A DNA stretch of 64,000 nt from Circinella minor (taxonomy: Eukaryota; Mucoromycota; Mucoromycetes; Mucorales; Lichtheimiaceae), in assembly GCA_016758965.1 (NCBI GenBank), contig JAEPRB010000168.1:24616-88615 (forward strand). The letters are read 5' to 3'. The position numbers and the translations under genes were made by a program. The notes beneath the pieces are model-generated. The model had not been told where the DNA came from. It worked only from the letters and a program-made list of their open reading frames with translations, and made no database searches. Below, in pieces: positions 12,822-25,206 of this stretch (positions are counted from its first letter, which is position 1; each line of letters begins with the position of its first letter).

Positions 12822-14201
12822 CAGTGTTCGCAGTTTCCGACTTTCTGACTTTCTGACCTGGCGGAAACTATGGCTTATAGGGTTTCCACAGTCGGAAACT
12901 GGCGGAAATATATAACATTATAGAGTTGGCATCAGTAAACATTAATATGATACATTGATACCTTCTCTGTCGTATCGTGTTAGAAAAATGAATAAAAGTA
13001 ATATAATTCCGAGTATATGACTCAAGGAAAAGTATAAGTTATAATAAATAACTTATAAAATTTAAGAATAAAGGAATTTGATTAATTTAATAATCAACAA
13101 AGTAAATCAATCCCGATTGTAGAGTGAAAATAGAAAATAAGAGTGAGTGAACTAAGTATTTTATTAGATAACTTCAGAAAGACTATCGTAAAATTTGTAA
13201 AACATAGTAGAACTAAAGATTTAATTGAGGAAGAAAGAGGTCATATTTATACTAATTTCTATCTATCTATCCTAAGTTGATAATTGGCTGAAAATCTTGA
13301 GTATTAGTAACTTGTACTTGTAACAGTTACTTGTAAATGTTGCAATTACTTGTACGTACGTGTGTCCCTTGCTGGTTTAGGTAACATTTACGAGTACATG
13401 TAGCAATTATCCTGGTTATCTTTAACAGTTGATACGATCGGTCTGAATGGAACACAATATTGACGATAAATACTTCTTTATCTGTTTTAATAATTATGAT
13501 AATGAGATATGACTGATGTTGATGATTTATAAGGTGATAATATATATAATAAAATTAATAAAAAGAAGAAAAGGGGGGGGGGAAGGGAAAAAGAGGTAAC
13601 AACATCATATTAAATAAAAGTAATTCGGTCTATTTATTATATTTTCAATGCAGCACTATATCTGTTACTATTATTATTATTATAACGTTATAATATATGG
13701 TCCACAATAGGAACTATAAAAATATATAGTATAATAGCACAGAAATGGCAATAATGATTTTTTTGAACACTGGTTTTGCATTGATATACAGATGCTGCGC
13801 AAGCAAATAATAACTTCAACATAAATATTGCGCGTTGTTCGGTATATTGGCTTCACAGGTTAAATCCCGACATCAACTGTCAATGCACAAGAGCTAAAAT
13901 TATCAGTTACGTGATCTATATACAGAGGAGTAGGATTTTTATGTAGACAAACTAACCTAGAATTTAGAGATAACAATGAGGTTCACTGACTCAGCAGAAG
14001 TAAAATAAACATTACGTAGAATATCTTTTTTGATAACTTAAATATAAATATATACTATCACTTTATCTCTCTTTTGTATTATTATTTTAATGAAACTTTT
14101 CATTTCATAATTCCATAAACATATTGATTGAATGAAAAAGGTTTCCGCCATAGGTTTCCGCCAAGTTTCCGCCTTTTCCGCCAGTCAGAAACCCAACACT
14201 G
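12822..14201. mobile_element. hAT-like non-autonomous DNA transposon, 1.38 kb
   Basis: Both ends read CAGTGTT inwards (12822 on plus, 14201 on minus) and continue into imperfect, internally repetitive inverted repeats built of GGCGGAAAC/GTTTCCGCC words (left block 12826-12910, right block 14148-14201). The 8 bp outside the ends are GTACATTA on the left and GTATGTTA on the right, an 8-bp target duplication with two transitions. An 8-bp duplication and CAGNG-type ends are typical of the hAT superfamily. The interior encodes no transposase, so it would depend on an enzyme encoded elsewhere. The mismatches suggest an old insertion. Confidence 0.7.
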
Positions 14202-15009
14202 GTATGTTATGTATATTTTCTTCATCCTTTTTAGTCGATAATCACTTGTTTGCGTTTACTATATAATTCTTTTCGAAGCTGCATGCCGTCATTTCCCTTT
14301 CACACTTACACGGAATAAGCAATAAAGCCTACCATATCTATATATTATATATCTATGTAAATTACAACACTGACTCGTACGTGCACATGCGCGCACGACT
14401 TGTTATGAAAAATGCTTAATACGATTTGATGATGATAACAAGATCTGCTTGTGTGAAACAGAATATTTATTCCATTTGAACTCTGTCTTACCAACTGTCT
14501 ACTAAGCATAAAACCACGGAGTTTTTATTGCATGAATAATAGTGTTACCATGTTTCTTCTCTTGTCGCTTATTTTCACAGGAAAGGCCGAATGCAGGGCA
14601 CGAGCAATTTGTAAAGTAAAGAATAATAAAAAAAGCTCTCGTCTCTTTCTAATTATCAAGGATAACTATTTGTTTTACGTAAAAATAAAAAAGCATCTTT
14701 CTTCCTTCTGGTATAATTATTGCTTACTCTTTTCTTATTAGTAAAACCATGTTCATCTTATTATTGCGTCAAAAGAAAAATGAACGGAGAGAAGTCAAAA
14801 GGAATTTTATATTTTAATACAGGTTTTTATTGTTTTTTCAAGTTATATACAATTTCTTAAAAGAATTTACAAAACATGTGGGAAAACGTGGTAAGTAAAA
14901 TAACAATTTGCCATTACGTAGAAAATTGTTACTGTACGTAAAAATAAATTATTTCTTCATTTGATGGATATAGGTGTTGTACATTACATGTAACACATAG
15001 AAGGTTTCC
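14202..15009. other. Intergenic, 3' flank of REV1
   Basis: AT-rich. A 69-codon frame at 14532-14741 begins with a signal-peptide-like segment but has no other support. The stretch next to 15009 is the likely REV1 3' UTR. Confidence 0.45.
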
Positions 15010-18000
15010 TTAAAATTGTAAACGACACATATACAAGGCTTCCGTTGCATCTGATACTGTCTGCTTAAGTTTATCAGCAAATAGACACCACACATCACCT
15101 TTTTCTTTAGTAACCTCATAAAAATACATGATTGCGAGTTGAGCCTTTTCTAAATCTTTGGTTTGGACAAGCTGTTGAAGAAACTTGACAACTACACCTG
15201 CATCTTCATCTTCTGGCCCAAGTGGAAATGATTCAACCCATTCATGTAAAACCGTTCGTACACCTTCAATAGAGCTGTTACCCAAGAGTTTCGGTTCATT
15301 TTGGACAGGAAGTGGCAAAGCCATTATTTTCGTAGTAGATGATGCATTTTTCATTAACTAATAATAATAAGTATGTAAGTGTCCATTTATTGTGAATATT
15401 GGACACCATTTGACCTATATCTTAACTGTTCATTAAGTTTTCTGTTTTACCTTGACCCGTGCTTCACGAAAATGATGATTTCGAATATTTCTTTCTCGTA
15501 CTAATTGCTCCCGTCTATGATCTGCTTGAATCTCTGCTTGCATCGCTATTGTAACATATAAGATATTATTATTCACCAATTTTGAAATCTTTGACAATAC
15601 ACTGCTCACCCGCACAAAAAAAAGCACTTACACGCAGGCAATTCAGCCCAAATCGCAGATTCCCATGGGGGTCTGTGTACTGTTTTATCTTCTCTACTCG
15701 GACTTTTAGTAGTATTAAACATTTGGGTAAGAGTGGTGCTATTTTTGCTTGAATTCATTAACCGATAATTCTTCTTTGTCAACTGAGGGTGTTCACGTGA
15801 AGAAAACATACTGTCTGATTGTTGCAAGCGCTGTTGCTCTTGTTGCTGAGCTGGTAACTCGACATCATTTTGTTTTCGTTTTGGTAGCTTTCCACTGTAC
15901 AGCTTCAAGACTTGGTTTCGCATTGCTTCTGGTAACGCAAGCAGCGATCCAGGATCGAGTTGCGACCACGGAGGAATGTCTGGTAATGACGCCGAAGGTT
16001 CATTGTTAACTGATTCATCTGATGAAGTTTGTATATCAGAAGAGTACGGACTTTCAACCATAGCGGTGTCTTCCTTGCAACCATCCACTACAACTGAAGC
16101 CTGTTTCTCTTTTTGGGGCGATAATTGCAGAGAGAGTTTTGAGTCTGTTTGCTTTGATGATGGGAGATGTATTTTGTATTGTTGCTTTAATTCATCTTGA
16201 ACAGCCGTAGGCAACTCAGCAAATACTTCTGGATCAACTTCCGTGGGGAATTGTTTCAACTTGGTACTTTCGTATGAAGGTGTAAAAGATAATTTCTGCT
16301 GTTTAACTACTTTTGAATTATCATCCACCGATTCCAGCTTTGTAATGTTGATACCAAGACCTCGTAAATCAGTGACATCAAATTTATATGAGAGTAGCAT
16401 ATCGTAAACATGTCGCGATATGGCTTTTGGATCATCTGTAGCAATTGTAAGTGATACCGATTTGGAAAAATTATCACATTTGCCACACCCAAGTCGTTTC
16501 GAAGCTTCACCAGCATCTAGACATCTTCTCAAAACATTCAAAGTAATACGTTTCCCTTTTCTTTGAACACCACGCAGACGCTCAGTTACTTCCTCAGCAA
16601 GCTCATCTACAAATCGCTAAATATATAAAATACATTAGTATTATAAATAAGGATGTAAAGATTGTCATAAATGTATCCCTCCTTGCTTCTACTAACTTTA
16701 ACTTGTTCTTCATTTTCAAATCGGACGCCCCACTATTGTAAAGATATGAATTATTTAGAATATTATGTTTTCTAAAAAAAACAAGAATAGCTAAAAAAGG
16801 GAAACATACATTGACGTCAGCACTGACAGATTGTCGTTCCTGCTCATGTTTTAACGGGCGGTCATCTATTCCTCTTGAAAATTCATACAGCATTTTGCCA
16901 GTTTTCGGACCAAAGTTACTTTGGAGAACTGAAAGCTTCGTCCTCAAAACATCAGCAACAGTTGATATCCCCATATCAGCTAGTTTATCTGTCATTGAAG
17001 GACCGATTCGTGGGAGATCCGATACTGAAAACTTTTGAACCTCTTCTGTATTACAATAATATTGTCCAGCTGGTTTCGCTTTCTTGGTTGCTAGCCTTGC
17101 CAAAAGAATGTTTGGGCCGATACCAATGCTAACTTCACAACGAGTTTTTTCACGTATAGCATCGCGTATTTGCGTAGCAACAATATTGGCCTCCTCATCT
17201 CCACCAATTTCAATAAGTGCTTCATCGACACTGACAGGCTCTATCTCTTCTGCAAAACCATAAAGTGTTTCATAGAATATTTCGGATATAGCTCTGTACT
17301 TTTCAAACTCGTAAGGAATCACCTGTAATTTAGGGCACCTTTGCTTTGCTGTGCCAACGTGCATTCCATTACGTACGCCAGAAGCACGGGCGATATAATT
17401 ACATGATGCAATATCACTTGATGAATCAGTTTTGGCTTGTTGAACATGAGACACCGCAACCGGTTGACTTTTTAATTCGGGCCGGTCCAAAAGACCAACA
17501 GATGCAAAAAAGCAATCGAAATCAATATGCCTTGTACATTAAAAAAATATGGTTATGTTAATAGAAAAAAATAAAGAATAAGATATGTGGTCTCTCAGTT
17601 TACTTGTTCCATAATATCTTACATAACTAATCTTTCTCCGTTGCGTTTTCTCTTCTTTCCTATTGATCCTCCTGCTTCACGACCAAAATTTTCATCCAAT
17701 CTCTTGATAATTTCTGCTTTAATTTCTGATTTCCAAGTAGACAAGTGATGTAATCGCGACGATGAATAAAACTTTTTGACAAATCCTGGATTGACGCTTG
17801 TGTTTTCTCGATTCCATGATTTTGCCAATAGAGTTGCATTCAAAGCTTTCCCTTCAAGAGGCTTTTTTGTATTATCGTCTTCCTCATGCTGCTGCTGCTT
17901 TTGTTTGTTTGACCGTTGAAAATGTAATTCACTTTGTGCCGTATCTTTCCCAGTGATTCGATAGTCATTCCACGGTAATAATCGCTGCTCCTTAATACTA

Positions 18001-18567
18001 TCCATCAACCAATCTGGGTTGACAACTTTGTATGCCCTAAGATTCTTATATAATTAAAAGAAGTTCAAAAAATATTTGTAAGTACACAAGTATAATTTTA
18101 CCGAAACTCATTGCATTTTGCATGTGTTAAATTCGTAGCGATAATGTGTGTAACACTGGACTTTTTCACTAAATTATTATTATGCAGTTTGCTCGATTAA
18201 TAAAAAATTAAAGGGGCCTTAATATTGCCACCACGCAACCTCAAACTTACAGTAATGTTGATAATCACCACCATGAAGAATTATCTGTCTCCGTAATTCA
18301 CTTTGAGGAGGATTCGTATATCCATTAATATAAATTGATAACCCATCGAATATTTGTGGTACTGTTTGACTTGCAGTCCCTTCTCTGCGTGAAAAAAAAA
18401 GAAATAAATAAATAAGTTCTTTTTTCAGTTCGACTGATGCATTAGGTTCTAGGCGAAAAAGAAAAATAAAAGATTTACAAAAATTTTTCTTGATCTTTAA
18501 GTTTAGCTTGCTTATTTGTCATATAAGTTTTGAATTCCCCAAATTTGATCGCCCCATATGGATTCAT
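15010..18567 (-). CDS. REV1: DNA repair protein REV1 (Y-family deoxycytidyl transferase)
   Basis: Translesion synthesis enzyme that inserts dCMP opposite abasic and bulky lesions and scaffolds other bypass polymerases. Exons on the minus strand: 18567-18479, 18384-18251, 18168-18102, 18036-17623, 17530-16810, 16616-15632, 15545-15451 and 15357-15010, giving 950 residues, close to family length. Domains: a BRCT domain around residues 35-120; a Y-family polymerase from about 235, with HIDFDCFFA (D238, D240) and SVDEA (D337, E338) supplying the metal ligands; little finger to about 570; three ubiquitin-binding motifs with the LP core near 603-624, 695-716 and 795-815; and the REV1 C-terminal domain from about 836, which binds other polymerases and REV7. 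The third ubiquitin-binding motif spans an intron. Divergent from the STIMATE-like gene, about 120 bp between starts. Confidence 0.95.
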
Positions 18568-18689
18568 TGCTGTAACAACAAAAAGGAAGCTTAAAGAAGG
18601 TGTGTCTTCAGCAGAAACTTGTAAAGTTACTCCGCAGGTGCGGGTGAATCTTTTTTATTTTCTTTCTTTATACCTCGACCAACCCATTT
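18568..18689. promoter_or_regulatory. Shared divergent promoter region REV1 / STIMATE-like gene
   Basis: Only 122 bp separate the two start codons, which face away from each other. Regulation of both genes must lie here or in the first exons and introns. No clear TATA box was assigned. An upstream non-coding exon for either gene cannot be excluded. Confidence 0.5.
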
Positions 18690-19836
18690 ATGACTATGCT
18701 ATATGGACGTGACCCTCCAGAAGATAATGATGACGAACAAGCTGGTTGCAAGCTTATGGATGCATTTGCCATTTTTATTCAATTATGTCTAGCTGCTGCT
18801 GCATTCTCAACCCTTATATTTAAACGACATAAAGAAAACCCTAGAAGACCAGTACGAATTTGGTAAAAAAAAGAAGAAATATTTCCTTATTTTGAAACAC
18901 CATAAAGATATATATATATATGCTAACGCTTCAACTAATACACATATGCATATATAGGGGATTCGATGTCAGTAAACAATTAGTCGGTGGAGTTGTAATT
19001 CATTCGTTAAATGTCGTTGCATCTTACATATCAGGCGGTAATCCAGAAGGAAGTAACTCGAATCCTTGTGTCTGGTAAGTTGTGCATCTGTAGAACGAAA
19101 AAAAAAGAACAAAGGTCTTTTCCTTTACACGTGTCACATGTTTACAGCGAGAAATATTAGCTTCTGTTCTAAACAACTCTATAAATAATGTATTAGGTAC
19201 TTTTTGAACATATTTGTTGATACAACGATTGGTGTAGGGATCTTATGGGGTATCCATGCTGCATTCCAATACATTTTGATCCAAAAGCTAAATTTATCTG
19301 GGTTGCAGACGGGAGTTTATGGTGATCCTCCACTGCAAAAGCAAACAAAGCGTTGGGTTAAGCAACTGGCTGTTTATATTGCAAGCTTGATTCTCATGAA
19401 GTTATGTGTTATTCTTCTTTTCCACATATTCCCTCAGATATCTGACTTTGGTCACTGGGTACTCCAATGGACCATGGGCGATTATAAGCTACAAGTCGTA
19501 TTTGTTATGCTCATGTAAGGAATTTGTAACACGAATACTGTCTATTACAGGAAGTTGACTTACCAATGAATCATGATTTATTAATCTAGCTTCCCGTTGA
19601 TTATGAATATTATTCAATTTTGGATCATTGATACGATCGTCAAGCACAAGACGCCTATTCGACTAAGTCAAGATGGGGATGAAGATGTACTGGTGACCGA
19701 CGATGAGGATTATGATGAAGACACTACGGATGACAGACGACGTTTATTAGCTGATCATGACAGACCCAAGAGTCCAGCAGAAAGTACATTAGACCATAGT
19801 GCATATGAATTAGAAACTAGTTCGAATCGTGTATGA
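18690..19836 (+). CDS. STIMATE/TMEM110 family multi-pass membrane protein
   Basis: Exons 18690-18862, 18958-19074, 19197-19514 and 19590-19836 give 284 residues. The protein has about five hydrophobic segments and the family blocks: CKLMDAFAIFIQ near the N terminus, a W-G-FDVSKQ turn, then NIFVDTTIGVGILWG and YYxLQ/YILIQKL-type helices. The acidic C-terminal tail (DDEDYDEDTTDDRRR) is cytosolic in relatives. In animals STIMATE is an ER protein that promotes STIM1 activation at ER-plasma membrane contacts; the yeast relative (YPL162C) is a vacuolar membrane protein of unknown role. Fungi lack STIM/Orai, so the role here is unknown. Family assignment is firm, function is not. Confidence 0.85.
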
Positions 19837-20249
19837 TCATCACAGCTATTATAAGCAACGATTTTTTTATTACCATTATCATTATTATCATCAGAGTGCA
19901 TATATTCCAACTTTTCTATTCAATAACATGTATATACAATTACCATAACAGTCAACCAACTGACCATCCCAATATTGTAAAAGAACACATTCCTTTTTTA
20001 AAACCAAAAATTGCATTGCTTTAATGTTTCTGTTGTGGGTTGTTGTATTTTATAGTCATAATGGCTCAATAGACGAGATATAAAATTTAGCTTTACTGTA
20101 ATACCAATCTCTTTTTATACTTTTCAAAGCAAAAAAAGCTGTCTACGATATACCTTACTCAACTTACTTTAATCGATATGGATGAACATTGATAACTTAC
20201 TTTTAGGCAGTATATTGATTTCTATGCATGTTTTCCTCCTTGAAGAGTT
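19837..20249. other. Intergenic
   Basis: AT-rich 3' flank of the STIMATE-like gene, with a short ATT/ATC microsatellite near 19870. No gene is seen. Confidence 0.5.
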
Positions 20250-20697
20250 TCATATACCAACATAATTTCTCAAGCCTGCTCTTTTCATTGTTTTTTTTGT
20301 TTTGTGGAACTCATATTTCTTTATAAGTTGGACAGGAAAGCGCGATGATTTATTGATACCTGAAAGATAAAATAGGTATAAAAGCTCAAGCACAGGATAG
20401 TAAAAAACATAGTTATATTTGAATATGTTATATGTCATCGTGAAAATAAATCTGATGGTTAATATGCGGCAGCAGATCTTTTCTTCTGTTTTCAGAACAT
20501 TGTTCAAAGTCTGCGATTATAAGTATCTTTAATGATGAATACGTATCTGACGAAACTTTGTGTCTTACGTAATATATTAAGACCAAAAATTTTTGCTGTG
20601 ATATCATAGCCAAGGGAATCCACAAAGTTACTACATTTAGATATATTGAAAATCCAGTTAATGCCCAAACCGGATAAGCAAGAATATCATCATCCAT
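20250..20697 (-). CDS. Possible two-exon orphan membrane protein
   Basis: Exon 20697-20569 opens with ATG and encodes about 43 residues with a hydrophobic helix (GFSIYLNVVTLWIPLAMI). It ends at a good donor (GTAAGA), and a CGCAG acceptor 58 bp on joins in frame to 20510-20250, which adds a second hydrophobic segment and a basic tail, giving 129 residues in all. Intron size matches the rest of the window. I recognise no family, and a chance open frame in AT-rich DNA is a real alternative. Convergent with the STIMATE-like gene. Confidence 0.3.
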
Positions 20698-21227
20698 TTA
20701 CAAATCTGTCAAAAGATATAAATAGAGTGTATTTTTACTACATAGTCGAGTGATATTCACTCCACGTTTTTTTAGTGTTGTACGTCTCAGATATGATGCG
20801 ATAATAATAAGGATACACGTGTGGTATCAAGTGGGACTACTTACCCCGATACAACATATTTAGGCTGCGCATCATCAATTTACGCATATATTTTTCATAT
20901 TAAGACATTGAATTGTATCACGACAGACCCCATTAATTAAACAGAGACTTTTTATGAAACTCCCACGTATTATATTTTTTTTGTTATCGCTGTTTATTGT
21001 TTGATGGGTATTAAAAAGAAAAATAAAAACTCTTGTTATAATGAGAAGAAAAGGAGTACGAATTTTCGATGGAAAATAATGAGAAAGGTTTAAAAAGGGG
21101 AAAAATTCAAAGAAAAAAAAGGGGGGGGGTGGATGAAAGTTGTTATAAAACTATATTATATGCTTAAAAAGATGAAAGAGCAGGAGGAGAAGGAAGAGGG
21201 GGGGGGACTGAAATATAATGCATGTCT
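20698..21227. other. Intergenic
   Basis: Spacer with a G-run near 21121-21130 and another at 21200-21206, just past the GDI stop codon on the minus strand. These are purine-rich 3' UTR sequences of the GDI gene. Nothing else is seen. Confidence 0.5.
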
Positions 21228-23086
21228 TTAGGCATTCATTTCAGCTTGTTCTTGTTCTTGGGTGGGTCTCTGTTTCAACACTAAGTCAGATCCAGTCATA
21301 CAGCGGTAAATATTCTTTACATCATCACAAACAGTTTCAAAATGAGAAGTAGCATCATATGAGCGAGAAATAAATACTTGATCATCTGTGCCATCAGCTT
21401 CAGGTTCCTTAAGATCAGAAATAGAGATGAATCTAATTTACAAAAAAAAACGATTATATAAGCAAACATGACTGATAAATATTATTTCAAAGTAATCAAT
21501 CTAATAACAAGGATACGTACTTGTCGTGAATAGGGCCCATGACGTCGAGACCAGCTTGAATTTCTTTTTCAGGTTCATCAGTTTCGACAATGGTTGAAGC
21601 AATAGCAAGATACATATCCTTAGGACAAACATTATGATTGCTGGAAACACAAGCAACATATACATCATGCTTACGACCCACTTGGTTTTGAGGAATAACA
21701 ATTTGTACCGAATCAGCATCACCAGTTTCAGGGATAGGATGCTTCAGGAGACAGATAGCACGAACTACCTTTCCTGTTGTCTTGACTTTGGTAGGGGCAT
21801 AAGAAGGATCACATATAATTTGCTTTGCAGTAGCTTTTTGTTCGCCTGATCGAACACCAACAGCTACACCATTTTCATATAAAATCTCATCAACAGCATG
21901 GTCCAACATGTAAGTTCCGCCATAAATTGCACTCAGTCTATGTGTGGCAGGGGAGGGAAAAAACAGTAAAAAAATAAAGGACAAATAGATATTAGCACGA
22001 GCTCCCTTCATAAAACACGTGTAATGTAAAATGACGCTCTAAACTAAAATATATATATGACATACCGTGCAAAGGATTGTGGAAGTTCTCCCAAACCGTG
22101 AAGAGGATAGATATAAGGACTTTTGCCATAACGAGCAATGGATGCAACATACAAGATAATCTTATCAACAGTTTCACGAGCAGGTTTTTGAAGATATCCA
22201 TCATCTAAATGAAGAGCCATAGCGTGACCAATGAAGTCTTGGGTTCCAGGTTCCAGACCAAACTTTTCGTATAATTCAACCATATTGTTTTTGTCAAGAT
22301 CAATACCTTAAATTTTTTGGAAGAGAAAAAAAAAAGGTTGGGGGTTTTTTTTAGTATCTGGTTCTAATTCAAAATATGGCCATAATCAAAACTATAATTC
22401 TGATCCTTGATCCCTTCCCCTCCCCAATAATTTACCATCATGAGTAGATTCATCTTCATCGTTCCAGTTTTGGATAAACTCAAGAAACTTTTGCAATCGA
22501 CGCTTCTCAACCATACCCATCAATGGGGAAGCAACAGCCTCAGTTTCAGTTGCAGGGACCTTGGAAATTTTTCCATCCCGATATACAAAAGAGCCAGCAA
22601 TTTGCTTGAATTCGAGGTATCGAGTGACATCAGTATGTGTCAAGAAACGAACAATTTCACCGTTGGCCATCATGAACTTTGGAATCAAATCAATGTTATA
22701 ATCTCTTTCACGGCCCAAATCAGAGGGAGTTGTAGTATCTGGACGATATTTGTGGAAGAGCTAACAAAAATGTGTCATACATTTTTTAGTTACTGAGAAT
22801 AAAGTAACCACCAATTTCATGTATAATATATTTATTATGTTACCTGACTTAAGTTAAGAGAAGCAGATTCTCCACCATAATAATCGTTACGATCAATATG
22901 CAGAACCTTTTTGCCTTCAACAGAGAAAATACCCGAGAGAATGCATTCAGTCAAACCAGTACCGAGAACAATGATGTCGTATTGCTCATCCTAAAGAAGA
23001 TTAAACGCGTTCAATGTTAGCTATTTAACCGATGGGGCTTCATTCTAGTTTAGTGAAAAAGGAATGATGAGTTTTTTTCTTACCAT
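21228..23086 (-). CDS. GDI1: Rab GDP-dissociation inhibitor
   Basis: Extracts GDP-bound Rab GTPases from membranes and recycles them through the cytosol; essential in yeast. Exons on the minus strand: 23086-23084, 22990-22844, 22760-22436, 22306-22066, 21937-21521 and 21432-21228, giving 445 residues, the normal family length. The start is [18 protein letters not shown], the GDI form of the FAD-type GxGxxG fold, followed by [19 protein letters not shown] and the YGGTYML and DPSYAP blocks of the Rab-binding platform. The first coding exon is a single ATG codon followed directly by a GTAAG donor; the next exon restores the universal D-E-x-YD start. All junction phases agree. Confidence 0.96.
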
Positions 23087-25206
23087 GTTGTCTTGAATAA
23101 TAAATAGATAGATAAAGAAAAAAAAACAGTGAAAAGTGAAAAGAAAAAAAAGAGAACCGGTTTTTTGCTTTAACTTATAATAAATCGCATAGGTTGTCAT
23201 AATTGAAAACGTGATACAAAATGCACGTTGTTTTAGCTCCGGTCACTCCCAAATGTACACCAAAAAAGAGAAACATAAACGTGCTTTTTTTATTATTCTG
23301 AAGGGGAAACCTTTTTTATTACTATACAAGCACTAATCCTGTACTATTAATTATACTTTTGTTTTATATAATAGATAATGCTCGTAATTGTAATAATGCG
23401 ATAGTAGTGACAATATGATGAGAAAAAAAAATACACAACCTAAATGGGAGAAGTGTCACTTTATACAATAGAGTTAGTGTGCTGGTGCTCGGTACCCCGG
23501 ATCAAAGTGACCATGTTTAGTTGATGAGCACAGGCAACGAGAGATTTGTCATGCGTATTGATTGCATGTGTGTGTTATGTTTATATGTGGCGTTTCAAAA
23601 GCTTCTTTGTTGTTTCCATAGTATTATCTAGCAGGCAGCCATTATTATTATAATGTCTTAATCAAATACTTTGTTCATATTATTAAAAAAACGAGATTTT
23701 ATATAACAACTTTCTTTATTCAAACCACCAAAAAAGTTTTGACAAGCAATATAAATTAATAGCGCCGTTTTACTCCTCAGATATTTCTATTTTACAACTT
23801 TTCTCACACACTTCAACCCCTTTTGTACACGCCTGTTCGTAAGACAAACTCAGCTGGGGATTTTTTGAGCCCAAGGGGGCAAGAGAAAGATATCTATATG
23901 CTTGGTGAATGCTTTAGATCTCTTTAAACTATTTACTTTGAACTTATTGTTATTTTATGATGAAAAGACCTGGTGAACGTGACGGCGATTAATTTGACAG
24001 TTAATTATAACTTTATTAATTTGTCATGGCAACGCATGTTATCATGTCTTATTATGATTAATTAATCGTCGTCATGTAAAATTGTAAGTGATTATTTCGA
24101 TGACAGCAGTGGATGAATTATAGCTACGGTTATTATTTGTAGAATAAGACCAAATTTTCTTTGATCAACTAAACAAATGTATGTACCGCCTATTTTTAAC
24201 TACTTATACATCATACATGCAAAAAAAGTGTCCGAGAAAAGTTATTATTACAAGTTTGAAATATTAATATGTATTGTTTACTTCTTTGTTTGTTTGTTTA
24301 TTTTCTTATCATATTTTGCTCTCTAAAATAAAACAAAAATCGTAATGGTTTGCTGCTTACTGCTCCTGCTCAATACTAGTCTTTACCAACCTAACTTTTT
24401 CTTTCAATTATGACCTATTTAAGAGCTCCGTTTAAACTGCACCGTGCACCGCGGCATGAACGTGTTCATCCCGCCAATATCATCCGTTTTAGGTTCTTAC
24501 ACTTATTCTACAGTCAATAATCAGAAAGATATTAAGATTAATGTAAATATGTTACATCAATATGATAAAATATGAATGAGTAGAAAAAGTATGAGAAAGA
24601 ATATATAGCGTGGTTAATGGCGAACTATTATTAGAGATACTAAAATAAGTTCTTGTTGGTTTTTTTTGTAAGAGTGAGCGTTATTATCTTTATGTAAAGA
24701 ATAGACAAACTATCTCAGGTTTTTTTTGTTCATCTAGGACATTCTATTAAGTACACACGTTTACCAAATAAGATCGGAAAAAATCTATACGTATAAACTA
24801 TTTGAAGTTGTAAAATTATCGATGATGAAAGTGAGAATAGCGGATATCATATAGCTTTACCAGGATTATCACCATTATGATTATAATTAATGATATCCAA
24901 CTCTCTCTATGATAAATATGTAGTATATATATATATATATATATAATTAACGATTCAGCGCTTAGTTTTGGAATGTGAAAGTGTAACTGTTATATCATGG
25001 TTATTCATAAACGGTAAACTCAACAAGAAGATAGAAAAAATAAAAAATCCGTGCTAACAGCTTGCAGATCACAAGTACCCATAAAAGGAAGTCATATGGT
25101 CTTGTTTTTTTCTCACATCTACCCTTTGTTGGTCTTTGCTTTTTTTTCTCTTTCTTGTTCTTCTTCTCTTCTTTCCAATAAGAGTAATACTCACAAAAGT
25201 ATCCAA
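23087..25206. other. Intergenic, divergent promoter region of GDI1 and the bHLH gene
   Basis: About 2.1 kb, AT-rich, with a (TA)n tract at about 24927-24944. The long spacer upstream of a transcription factor gene may carry its regulatory sites. No coding sequence is recognised. Confidence 0.5.

Noticed and set aside
14532..14741. 69-codon frame with a signal-peptide-like start
   Set aside because: Nothing beyond a hydrophobic N terminus; basic low-complexity remainder, no splice extension or family match. Could be a tiny secreted protein but support is too weak.
25096..25206. Upstream in-frame ATG extending the bHLH protein
   Set aside because: The added residues form a hydrophobic leader, implausible for a nuclear factor; the next ATG gives the usual disordered Gln/Ser start.
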